A stretch of DNA of 17,851 bases from UBA3263 sp964549975 (lineage in GTDB: Bacteria > Bacteroidota > Bacteroidia > Bacteroidales > Muribaculaceae), in assembly GCA_964549975.1 (NCBI GenBank), contig CAZJWM010000039.1, positions 1 to 17,851 on the forward strand, given 5' to 3'. The stretch's first letter is position 1, and each line of letters opens with the position of its first letter. Below, in pieces: positions 6,345 to 13,910 of the stretch. A program made the translations under genes and the position numbers. Below the pieces are notes generated by a model that was not told the origin of the DNA, did no database searches, and saw only the letters and a program-made list of their open reading frames with translations.

Positions 6345-7532
6345 TCAGTTTGAAAGGGTTGCCGTATATTTAGATTTCTTGTATGGCCCGACCTCGAAAT
6401 AATGAGTCGTGGTCCATCCGTTGAGCACGTTGCCGCTATAGTAGCCGTTGCTTTGACCGCCCCAGCCCCAGTTGCAGTGTAGGGCCACATTTGTCATATA
6501 TGTGGTGTCAGGCTCTGCTGCGATATAAATGGTGGGGTATGCATATTTGTATCCATCTACAATCCAAAAATGCCCACCATTTTTAGTACCTCGTAAGAAA
6601 GTAAGTGTATTGTTCTGCTTCATTGATTTTGCAATCAATTTTGAGTTAATTGCCTCATGGTGATACGGGTCTGACGTGCAGCCAATACTCGTTAGAAATG
6701 AGTGTATATTGCGTAGGTCAGATGAGCTTCCTGATGACGTGTACACCATGCCGATGTCTCCGCCTATATAATATAGCAGTTTGGCAATCTTGTCGATTGC
6801 CTCGTCACGTGTGTAGAAGCCTTCGGCCGGAGTGGTGCTCTCAGAGTAGTTCATGCAGTGGCGGATTTTCTGGAAATCATAAAATTCGCCTTTATAGGTA
6901 ATGCTGTCGAGGCTGTAGAGCATAGACATGCCGGCAGCAACAGCGCCACATCCAACATAAGGCATATCGTAAGCCTCTACAACATATTTATTATAAGGGC
7001 TTCTCTGATCCCAGTTTGCCTCATCGGTGACCAAGAAGAGGCAATACACCGTTTTTGAATACTTGACGGTGTCTATCGGTGGTATGGTTGGGTAGTTTAC
7101 AGTTCGCTCAACGTAAGGCTCGATTTTGGATACAAACTCAGAGTACACGATGTTGTCATCAGATTCCTCGTATTCAAATGAGCCTTCGGTGGAGTAGGCG
7201 AGCAACTCTGTGATTCGAGAGTCGGCGGCAACAATGACAAAACCATCGTTTGTACCACGTTGAATCACGTAGCAGAGTGTATCGCAGCCAATCGTGGATC
7301 TGGTGCGGTTGCCTTTGATAAGGCTAAGGCTCAGCGGTTCGTTTGCGTTTCGAGATGTTGTTGCTTCCGAATCGAAATAATCACGAGCAATGTTTAGAGC
7401 TTGTTGGGGCGAACGCTTGAATTCGTTCGATTGAACTTGCTCTGAAGACGATTGGTTCATTGGACCATCGTCCACCGATGTGCACGCCAATATCCAGCAA
7501 ATCGGGATGATGAGGAGAAAAAGTTTTTTCAT
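6345..7532 (-). CDS. C10 family cysteine protease (streptopain-like) lipoprotein
   Basis: The protein has 395 residues. The N-terminus MKKLFLLIIPICWILAC is a lipoprotein signal with lipidation at Cys17. A Spi/inhibitor-I69-type prodomain lies at about residues 40-150 (SPQQALNIARDYF ... YVIQRG..DGFVIVAADSR). The mature papain-like domain carries the catalytic cysteine at 195 in YVGCGAVAAGMSM, the catalytic histidine at 321 in NGGHFWIVDGY, and the Asn/Trp motif NWGWGGQSNGYY at 354-365. These match SpeB and the Bfp proteases of Bacteroides fragilis, made as zymogens that lose the prodomain. The residues flanking the catalytic Cys (GCGAVAAG) differ from the common GCVATAM. The gene has its own strong promoter and is followed directly by the BACON lipoprotein gene. 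It is AT-richer than the core genes on both sides. Confidence 0.9.
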   Translation of the reverse strand: MKKLFLLIIPICWILACTSVDDGPMNQSSSEQVQSNEFKRSPQQALNIARDYFDSEATTSRNANEPLSLSLIKGNRTRSTIGCDTLCYVIQRGTNDGFVIVAADSRITELLAYSTEGSFEYEESDDNIVYSEFVSKIEPYVERTVNYPTIPPIDTVKYSKTVYCLFLVTDEANWDQRSPYNKYVVEAYDMPYVGCGAVAAGMSMLYSLDSITYKGEFYDFQKIRHCMNYSESTTPAEGFYTRDEAIDKIAKLLYYIGGDIGMVYTSSGSSSDLRNIHSFLTSIGCTSDPYHHEAINSKLIAKSMKQNNTLTFLRGTKNGGHFWIVDGYKYAYPTIYIAAEPDTTYMTNVALHCNWGWGGQSNGYYSGNVLNGWTTTHYFEVGPYKKSKYTATLSN

Positions 7533-7557
7533 ATTGGTGGTTATTAAAAGGTTGTTG

Positions 7558-7588
7558 CAAATATAAAATGAAATTTCGAGAAATCAAA
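7558..7588 (-). promoter_or_regulatory. Strong Bacteroidetes promoter for the C10/BACON operon
   Basis: The minus strand reads TTTG (7588-7585), 19 bases, then TATATTTG (7565-7558), matching both halves and the spacing of the Bacteroidetes sigma-ABfr consensus. Transcription would start near 7555, giving a leader of about 23 bases to the ATG at 7532. Confidence 0.75.
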
Positions 7589-7677
7589 AAAAATAACACT
7601 CATTAACCAAGCTACTGCCTATTAGTGCGAAACTTTTGATAATCAACAAATAAGCATTGCTCATGTTGTTTGGGGGA

Positions 7678-9606
7678 TTAGTTGATGCGGATTTCGTCGA
7701 GGAAGATGAAGCCGCCGGTGTCGCTGCGACGAGCGCGCACTCTCACGTAGCGGCAGCGGCGCGCCTTGCCGGTCCATTGGAAGTCGCGGAAGCGCACGTG
7801 GCCATCGCGGATTTTTTCTTGCGGGATTGTGGCCAATGAGGTGAAGTTTTTGCCATCGCCGGAGATGAGGATTTCCACCTCCTCGGGGAAGAACACCCAG
7901 GGGCCGCAAATCTGCATGAATCCGGCGGCAATGGAGCTGACCGGCGTCTTTTTCTGCAGGTCGATGGTCACGTCCATGTCGCAGGTCATTCCCTGCCAAT
8001 GTTTGTCGAGGTAGGTCCAGCCGCCGCGCACGCCGTCGGTCAGTGCGCTGTCGCCTCCGGCCGTGTAGTTGGCATTGGGGCGGCACCCCTCGTTGTAGGT
8101 CACGGGTTTGCCATAGGCCAGATGGCGGTCGATTGACTGCGTCTCCGGGCGGTTGCCCACTTCGCCGGCGAGGTCGAAGCAGTTGTAGCCTTGGCCATGG
8201 AGCTGCTCCACGGCTTTGAGTGCGCGTCGATGGAAGTCGGTGTAGTCTTTGCGCTGCGGCTGCGACCAGCCCACCTCGGCAATGGCCAGGGCGCGCGGAT
8301 AGATCATCCATTCGTCGTGGGCCTCAGAGGGGATATGCTCGGCCCACACGTTGCCTTGCACACCGGCCACTCCCGGGCGCGAGTCCGGCGAGAATGCGTA
8401 GACCTTTTCCAACGGCAGATAGCCGCCGATGGCTTCCGGCTGCGAGTAGGGCGCATCTTGATAGAAGTCGAGATAGCAGTAGTCGCCGGGGGTGAGTATG
8501 GCTTGATGGCCGGAGTCGGCGGCTTTGTAGCCCCAATCCACGCCGCGCCAGGCCATCACGGCGGCGCCTGCGGGCAGCGAGTCGCAGCTCTGCATCATCT
8601 CGTCCCAGCCGATGATTTTGCGGCCGTGTTGAGCCAGGAAGTCGGCCACGCGCTGCATCATGTAGCCCTGCAGTTGCTCCACGTCTGTGAGGCCCAACTG
8701 AGCCATGCGTTGGCGGCATAGCGGGCAGTCGTGCCACGACGTTTTGGGCGCTTCGTCGCCGCCAATGTGGATATATTCCGATGGGAATAGGCGCATCACT
8801 TCGGTGAGCACGCCCTCCAAAAATTCAAACGTCTTTTCCGAACCGGGGCAGAAGTCAGACTGCTTGTAGGGCTCGTGGGTGCACGAGAGTTCAGGGTAGG
8901 CCGTGAGCACCTCCTCGGAGTGTGACGGCATCTCTATTTCGGGAATCACCGTGATGAATCGTTCGGCGGCATAGTCCACAATTTCGCGGATGTCGGCCTC
9001 GGTGAAATATCCGCCGTAGGCTCCGGGATTGCCTTGCTCCACATAGCGACGCCCGGTCACGTCCCATTGGCTCCAGAGCGAGTCGGGGCGCCATGCGGCC
9101 AGTTGCGTCAGGCGAGGATATTGCGGAATCTCCAGACGCCATCCGGCGGCATCGGTCAGGTGCAGGTGCAGGCGGTTGATTTTGTAGCGGCTCAGGGCGT
9201 CGATTTGTTTCTTGATGTAGTCTTTGCCAAAGAAGTGGCGACTCACGTCGATCATCAAACCGCGATAGGGGAAGCGCGGCGCATCTTCAATCACCATGGC
9301 GGGCACGCGGCCCAGCGAGTCCATGGCTTGCGCCAGGGTTTGGCGGGCATAAAATTCGCCGGCGTCGCTCGATGCGACAATCACCAGCGAATCGGGGCTC
9401 ACCACCAGGCGATAGCCCTCGGCGGGCATGGCCGACGAAGGGGCCACGCGGCGCACTGTGGCGGCGCGGTTGGCGCAGCTGACCATCACACCCGGATGGG
9501 TGAATTGCAGCGACTCAGGCGCGGGAATCACGTTCAGAAGCGGCTCTTGCGCAGCGGCGGCAAGCGGCAGAGCGCACAGTCCCAATAGAAAGTTTCTTAG
9601 ATTCAT
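7678..9606 (-). CDS. Secreted GH20 beta-N-acetylhexosaminidase with a C-terminal F5/8-type domain
   Basis: The protein has 642 residues. A signal peptide (MNLRNFLLGLCALPLAAAAQ) has no lipobox, so export to the periplasm is likely. A GH20b N-terminal domain covers about residues 21-110. The TIM-barrel catalytic domain runs from RFPYRGLMIDVSRHFF (111-126) to about 470 and contains LHLHLTDAAGWRLEI and the catalytic Asp284-Glu285 pair in HIGGDEAPK. This pair performs substrate-assisted hydrolysis of terminal beta-linked GlcNAc or GalNAc. After a linker, the last 140 residues or so (DGVRGGWTYLDKHWQG ... VEILISGDGKNF ... RYVRVRAR) form a discoidin-like carbohydrate-binding module. Substrates are probably host mucin or glycoprotein glycans, which is inference. 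No promoter box is seen in the 122 bases upstream, so it may be read from efp. Confidence 0.92.
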   Translation of the reverse strand: MNLRNFLLGLCALPLAAAAQEPLLNVIPAPESLQFTHPGVMVSCANRAATVRRVAPSSAMPAEGYRLVVSPDSLVIVASSDAGEFYARQTLAQAMDSLGRVPAMVIEDAPRFPYRGLMIDVSRHFFGKDYIKKQIDALSRYKINRLHLHLTDAAGWRLEIPQYPRLTQLAAWRPDSLWSQWDVTGRRYVEQGNPGAYGGYFTEADIREIVDYAAERFITVIPEIEMPSHSEEVLTAYPELSCTHEPYKQSDFCPGSEKTFEFLEGVLTEVMRLFPSEYIHIGGDEAPKTSWHDCPLCRQRMAQLGLTDVEQLQGYMMQRVADFLAQHGRKIIGWDEMMQSCDSLPAGAAVMAWRGVDWGYKAADSGHQAILTPGDYCYLDFYQDAPYSQPEAIGGYLPLEKVYAFSPDSRPGVAGVQGNVWAEHIPSEAHDEWMIYPRALAIAEVGWSQPQRKDYTDFHRRALKAVEQLHGQGYNCFDLAGEVGNRPETQSIDRHLAYGKPVTYNEGCRPNANYTAGGDSALTDGVRGGWTYLDKHWQGMTCDMDVTIDLQKKTPVSSIAAGFMQICGPWVFFPEEVEILISGDGKNFTSLATIPQEKIRDGHVRFRDFQWTGKARRCRYVRVRARRSDTGGFIFLDEIRIN

Positions 9607-9645
9607 GATTTTGGATATGAGGTGGAGCGGGTGGGGAAATAGACA

Positions 9646-9695
9646 GAGGGGAATGACTCAGCCACGCGCAGAGCGCGACGAACGCCATTCCCCTC
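9646..9695. promoter_or_regulatory. Two-tier stem-loop between efp and the GH20 gene
   Basis: GAGGGGAATG (9646-9655) pairs perfectly with CATTCCCCTC (9686-9695). Its loop contains a second perfect hairpin, CGCGC-AGA-GCGCG (9665-9677). It lies 33 bases after the efp stop and about 40 bases before the GH20 start on the minus strand. No U-run follows in that direction, so a factor-independent terminator is doubtful. It could set relative expression of the two genes or stabilise the efp 3' end. Confidence 0.5.
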
Positions 9696-9728
9696 GGTGA
9701 GGTCTTGATTGATTTAGATGTGGAGCGA

Positions 9729-10295
9729 TTACTCTTTGACGCGCTCAATGTAGGAGCCGTCGCGGGTGTCGATGCGCACCTTGTCGCCGGTGTTGCAGAA
9801 CAGGGGCACGCGCACTTCAGCACCGGTTTCAACTGTTGCCGGTTTGAGGGTGTTGGTGGCGGTGTCGCCCTTGATGCCGGGTTCGGTGTAGGTGATTTCC
9901 AGAACCACCGACATGGGCATTTCGCAGGTGAGGACGGTTTCGGAGGCAGCGTGAACCATAGCTTCGCAGATGTCGCCATCTTTGAGGAATTGAACGCCTT
10001 CGATGCTTTCGCCGGGCACGATGATCTCTTCCCAGGTTTCGGTGTGGAGGAAGTGGTAGCCCATGTCATCCTTGTAGGAATACTGGTAGGGGCGACGCTC
10101 GATGCGCACTTCGTCGACTTTCACGCCTGAGTTCCAGGTTTTGTCGATGACGCGGCCGGTCTTAACGTTTTTGAGTTTGGTGCGCACGAAAGCGGGGCCT
10201 TTGCCGGGTTTCACGTGCAGGAACTCAACGATGAAGTAGTATTGGCCGTCGATGTCGAGGCACATTCCGTTCTTAAAATCAGCAGTAGTTGCCAT
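9729..10295 (-). CDS. efp: Translation elongation factor P
   Basis: The protein has 188 residues, the usual EF-P length. It binds between the ribosomal P and E sites and relieves stalling at proline runs. Domain I (KOW-like) carries the conserved loop HVKPGKGPAFVRTKLKN with the tip lysine at position 32, equivalent to the residue that E. coli EpmA beta-lysylates. Domains II and III show IIVPGESIEGVQFL and the C-terminal GDKVRIDTRDGSYIERVKE. No modification enzyme is encoded in the window. It has its own promoter and is divergent from the EamA transporter gene. Confidence 0.97.
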   Translation of the reverse strand: MATTADFKNGMCLDIDGQYYFIVEFLHVKPGKGPAFVRTKLKNVKTGRVIDKTWNSGVKVDEVRIERRPYQYSYKDDMGYHFLHTETWEEIIVPGESIEGVQFLKDGDICEAMVHAASETVLTCEMPMSVVLEITYTEPGIKGDTATNTLKPATVETGAEVRVPLFCNTGDKVRIDTRDGSYIERVKE

Positions 10296-10335
10296 AAAAA
10301 ATCTTTGTTCGTTTTGTTTATTTCGTTAATGAGCG

Positions 10336-10367
10336 CAAAGTTACGAAATTTCTGCCAACCTCGCAAA
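10336..10367 (-). promoter_or_regulatory. Promoter for efp
   Basis: The minus strand reads TTTG (10367-10364), 20 bases, then TAACTTTG (10343-10336), a full Bacteroidetes promoter. Transcription would start near 10333, leaving a leader of about 38 bases to the efp ATG at 10295. Confidence 0.72.
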
Positions 10368-10390
10368 TATTTTCGACATTGACATGCGAG

Positions 10391-10421
10391 TTGGCGGTTT
10401 GGGCGAAAAGGGTTAACTTTG
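10391..10421 (+). promoter_or_regulatory. Promoter for the EamA gene, with the -7 box next to the start codon
   Basis: TTG (10391-10393), 20 bases, then TAACTTTG (10414-10421) fits the Bacteroidetes promoter. Centred at -7, the transcription start falls near 10424, two bases before the ATG at 10426. The TAA inside the box is in frame with the gene, so translation cannot begin further upstream. The transcript would be leaderless or nearly so. Confidence 0.62.
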
Positions 10422-10425
10422 CGGT

Positions 10426-11355
10426 ATGATTAGGAAAAATGAGAAATCGGCGCAGGTGCGCGGCTACGTGCTCGGTTGCATAGGGTCGTGTGCCTACGGA
10501 TTGAATCCACTGTTTGCCAAGCCGCTGTATGCCATGGGGCTGGATGTGGCTTCGGTGTTGCTCTATCGCTATGGTTTTGCGGCTTTGTTGCTATGGCTGC
10601 TGATGGCGGCGCGGCGTCAGTCGATGCGTGTGCCGCTTCGGTGTGTGGTGCCGTTGCTTTGTGCCGGCGTGCTGTTTGCGGTGTCGTCGTTGACGCTTTT
10701 TGAGAGCTATCATCACATGGATGTGGGGATTGCGTCGACCATCTTGTATGTCACTCCGGTGTTTGTGGCCCTGATTTTGGCCGTGTTCTATCGTCAGCGA
10801 TTGTCGGCCGGGAAGATAGGTATAATTTTGCAGGCAATGGGCGGCATCGGTTTGCTTTCGATTAAGTCCGACAGCACGGTGCAGAGCCCGTTGGGCATCG
10901 GCTTTGTGTTGGCCTCGGCGCTGTCTTATGCCATCTATATGGTGATGATTGACAAGAGCGTGCTTAACACGTTGCCCACGTTGACTCTGACGTTCTATAA
11001 TCTTTGCATCGGGGTGGCTGTCTACGTGGTGAAACTGCATTTTCTCACTCAGGCCGTGCCGTTGCCGCTGACCGTGGCAGGGTGGGGCAATGCGTTGGGT
11101 TTGGCCGTGTTTCCCACGGTGATTTCGCTGGTGACGATGACCATTGCCGTGCAAGACATCGGGCCGGTTTATACGGCAATTCTCGGGGCACTGGAGCCTC
11201 TGACGGCCATTGTGGTAGGCTGCGTGATGTTTGGCGAGGTGCTCACCGGGCTGAATGTTTGCGGCGTAGTGGTGGTGTTGGTCACCGTGACGCTTCTTGT
11301 GGCCGGGCCGAAAATGCGCGCTAACCTCTTGCGAGCAGTGCATCGGCGGCGCTGA
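10426..11355 (+). CDS. EamA (DMT superfamily) metabolite transporter
   Basis: The protein has 309 residues and about ten hydrophobic segments arranged as two EamA repeats: residues about 12-147 and 155-292. Typical features are the first helix with YGLNPLFAKPL, the end of repeat one (ASTILYVTPVFVALILAVFY), the start of repeat two (GIGFVLASALSYAIYMVMID), and the signature GALEPLTAIVVGCVMFGEVLT in the ninth helix. Members export or import amino acids, nucleosides or other small metabolites across the inner membrane; the substrate cannot be told from sequence. The start is fixed by an in-frame stop at 10414. The 3' end overlaps the convergent recN coding end by 35 bases. Confidence 0.9.
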   Translation: MIRKNEKSAQVRGYVLGCIGSCAYGLNPLFAKPLYAMGLDVASVLLYRYGFAALLLWLLMAARRQSMRVPLRCVVPLLCAGVLFAVSSLTLFESYHHMDVGIASTILYVTPVFVALILAVFYRQRLSAGKIGIILQAMGGIGLLSIKSDSTVQSPLGIGFVLASALSYAIYMVMIDKSVLNTLPTLTLTFYNLCIGVAVYVVKLHFLTQAVPLPLTVAGWGNALGLAVFPTVISLVTMTIAVQDIGPVYTAILGALEPLTAIVVGCVMFGEVLTGLNVCGVVVVLVTVTLLVAGPKMRANLLRAVHRRR

Positions 11356-12985
11356 GGGCCGCTTCGTCGGTGGCGGAGCCTGAGAGCATCAGCGCCAATT
11401 CGCCGCGGCGTTGGGCGTCGGAGAGTTGGCAGATGCGCGTGTGGGTGGCGCTGTCGTCGTCTTCCTTGTAGACCTTATAGTGGACGGCTCCGAGGGCTGC
11501 CACTTGCGGCAGGTGGGTGATGGTGATCACCTGTTGGGCATCGGCAATGGCGCGCATCATTTGGCCCATGCGATTGGCCACGTCGCCGCTCACGCCGGTG
11601 TCAACTTCGTCGAACACGATGGTGGGAATTTGCAGCCGGCCGGCCACGATGCTTTTGATTGACAACATCAGGCGCGAGATTTCGCCGCCGGAAGCCGCTC
11701 CGCCAATGGCCGTGAGCGGTTGATTTTTGTTGAAAGCGCAGCGAAATTCCACCACGTCGCCGCCCGAAGGGGTGAGCTCCGGAGCGGGAGTGACCTCCAC
11801 GGAGCATTGCAGATTGGGCATGGCCAACGGTCGGGCCGTTGCCATGAGTTGGCGTGAAAATTCGGCGGCAGCGGCAGTGCGGCGTTCGGTGATGACGGCG
11901 GCAGTGGCGGCGGCCACTTTGCGGGTGCGGCGCACGTCGTTTTTCAGTTCCTCGATGGCCACGTCGCTGTCGGCCAACAGGTCGAGCTGCGATTGAAACT
12001 TTTCGCGCAGCTCAATGAGCGCTTCCACCGAGTCGACGTTGAATCGGCGTTGGAGCGTGTAAATCAGGTTCAGTCGCTCTTCGATTGACTCCAGCGTCGA
12101 TGGGTCGGCCGAGAGGTTTGAATTGTAGTCTTCGAGAGTCTCGGCAATGTCTTGAATTTCCACTCGGGCCGATTCGAGTCGTTCGGCCAGTGCGGAGGCG
12201 TCTTCGAGCGATTCGGATAGCTCCTCAGTGGCGTCGACGGCCTCGCTCAGGCGATGAATCACGGCTTCTTGGCCCTCTTGGAGCAGCTCAACGGCGTAGG
12301 CCAGATTGCGCTTGATGTCGGTCATGTTGGCGAGAATTTCGCGCTCCTTCTCCAGCTCCTCTTGTTCGCCGGCTTGGAGTTGCGGCTCGGTGAGTTTGTC
12401 GAGTTGGAAGCGGATAAATTCCTCGTCGTCGCGGTCGCGCTTGAGGCTGATTTTGGCTTCGCGCAGACGCTGTTCGGCCGCGCGTTTGGCGGCATATTCT
12501 GTGGCATATTGCGCCAGCAGCGCGGCGTTGTCGGCCAGTGCGTCGATCACCTCGCGCTGATAGTCGGCGGTGGCCAGAAGTTGATTTTGATGTTGCGAGT
12601 GGATGTCGATGAGCATGGCTCCGGCGTGTTGCAGCTGGGCCAGCGTCACCGGTGAGTCGTTGATGAAAGCGCGTGAGCGTCCGTTGGGCTGAATTTCGCG
12701 GCGCAGGATGCAGTCAGGCTCAAACCATTCGATGTCGGCCGACGCGGCCCAGGCGCGCAGCGCGGCGAAGTCGGTGACGTCGAATACGGCTTCCACCACC
12801 GAGCGGCGGTCGGTGTGGCGCACGGCGCGGCTGTCGGCTCTGGCGCCGAGCAGCAGGCCCAGAGCACCGAGCATGATTGATTTGCCGGCACCGGTTTCGC
12901 CGGTGATGATGTTGAGGCCGGAGTGGAAGTCGATATTGAGTGTGTCGATTAGTGCGTAGTTGCTAATGCTCAGCGATTTCAGCAT
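11321..12985 (-). CDS. recN: DNA repair protein RecN
   Basis: The protein has 554 residues, the usual RecN length. It is an SMC-like ATPase that acts early in double-strand break repair. It opens with MLKSLSISNYALIDTLNIDF and the Walker A motif GETGAGKS at residues 29-36. A long coiled-coil region occupies about residues 150-370 (rich in Glu, Leu and Arg heptads). The C-terminal half carries the ABC signature ASGGEISRLMLSIKS and Walker B TIVFDEVDTGVSG, then THLPQVAALG. A longer reading frame reaches 13129, but the conserved N-terminus fixes the start at 12985. It is the last gene of the dnaN operon, 22 bases after the DUF4835 gene, and overlaps the convergent EamA gene tail to tail. Confidence 0.96.
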   Translation of the reverse strand: MLKSLSISNYALIDTLNIDFHSGLNIITGETGAGKSIMLGALGLLLGARADSRAVRHTDRRSVVEAVFDVTDFAALRAWAASADIEWFEPDCILRREIQPNGRSRAFINDSPVTLAQLQHAGAMLIDIHSQHQNQLLATADYQREVIDALADNAALLAQYATEYAAKRAAEQRLREAKISLKRDRDDEEFIRFQLDKLTEPQLQAGEQEELEKEREILANMTDIKRNLAYAVELLQEGQEAVIHRLSEAVDATEELSESLEDASALAERLESARVEIQDIAETLEDYNSNLSADPSTLESIEERLNLIYTLQRRFNVDSVEALIELREKFQSQLDLLADSDVAIEELKNDVRRTRKVAAATAAVITERRTAAAAEFSRQLMATARPLAMPNLQCSVEVTPAPELTPSGGDVVEFRCAFNKNQPLTAIGGAASGGEISRLMLSIKSIVAGRLQIPTIVFDEVDTGVSGDVANRMGQMMRAIADAQQVITITHLPQVAALGAVHYKVYKEDDDSATHTRICQLSDAQRRGELALMLSGSATDEAALSAADALLARG

Positions 12986-13007
12986 AGATGGGGGGGAGTG
13001 TGGTGGC

Positions 13008-13910
13008 TTATTTGACGATGCCGGTTTTGATGCGGTTGAGTCGGGTGGTTTCCGTGGGGAAGAGCGGATAGAGCGTTTCGTAGACGCGATTGCGTTCGGT
13101 GGCTTGAGCTTTGGTGTAGATGTTGCCAAGCTCGTCGAGTTTGGCGTCTTTGGTCATTGACAGGCCTACCGACATTGGGGCAACGTCGTAGATTTTCTTG
13201 AGGATGTCGAGGCTTTCGGTGATGTTGGCGCGGCCCTTGTCGGGGCTTTGTGCCATGAGGTCGAGGCCGTTGCGATGGTAGGTGTAGGTGAGGTCGCGCA
13301 GCTGCTGAGTGGCCGGGTCGGTGTAGGCGCTCAACACGGCCGAACGGTTTTTGGTGTCTTCAAAGGCTTTCCAACCCACTTCGCCCGACGACTGCGCTTC
13401 TTGCACAATCTGCTTCAGACGCGCCCAATATTCTTCGCCGCCGCGAGGCGAGAAGGAGTCGAAGTCCATGGCCAAAAAGAGGTAGGCATAGAAGTTGAGC
13501 ACGGCGGTGAGCTGGCTCTCCATGGTGTTTTGCGAGAATGTGAGCGGTTCGCCTTCGGAGTAGGCGAAGTCGATTTTGCTGTCTTTGAAGTTTACGAGCG
13601 TGGTGGTGTAGGCGCTGTTGTAGACCGGGCGGATTGATTGCACCTGAAGGGTGCCGCTGGCCACCCCGTCTTTGTATTCGGCAATGGTGAAATAGAGTTG
13701 GCACTCAATTTTTTCGTTTACGGCAAACTGCGCGTCGGAGAATTGAGTGGTGTTCATATATTCCGTGATTGCCTCCTGGAGCGTGGGAAACACCGATGTG
13801 CTCACGTTTTGCAGCTGCTGAGTGTTGATTTCCACAGTGCAGTTGAGCTCTTGCGCTGCCAGAGGGAGCGCCGCCATCAGGAGCAGGGATGAGAGAATCG
13901 GCTTACGCAT
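13008..13910 (-). CDS. DUF4835 family exported protein
   Basis: The protein has 300 residues with a cleavable signal peptide (MRKPILSSLLLMAALPLAAQ) and no lipobox, so it is probably periplasmic or outer-membrane associated. The mature start ELNCTVEINTQQLQ and the segments FPTLQEAITEYMNTTQF and PLTFSQNTMESQLTAVLNFYAYLFLAMDFDSFSPRGG are typical of DUF4835, a Bacteroidetes family of unknown function usually found between coaBC and recN. The start codon overlaps the last 8 bases of coaBC, so the two are probably translationally coupled. Why an envelope protein is embedded in a replication and repair operon is not known. The family assignment is from recall. Confidence 0.82.
   Translation of the reverse strand: MRKPILSSLLLMAALPLAAQELNCTVEINTQQLQNVSTSVFPTLQEAITEYMNTTQFSDAQFAVNEKIECQLYFTIAEYKDGVASGTLQVQSIRPVYNSAYTTTLVNFKDSKIDFAYSEGEPLTFSQNTMESQLTAVLNFYAYLFLAMDFDSFSPRGGEEYWARLKQIVQEAQSSGEVGWKAFEDTKNRSAVLSAYTDPATQQLRDLTYTYHRNGLDLMAQSPDKGRANITESLDILKKIYDVAPMSVGLSMTKDAKLDELGNIYTKAQATERNRVYETLYPLFPTETTRLNRIKTGIVK

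Noticed and set aside
7589..7677. Possible terminator after the GH20 gene near TTGATAATCAA
   Set aside because: The inverted repeat is only about five bases and the T-run lies far downstream, so it is too weak to call.
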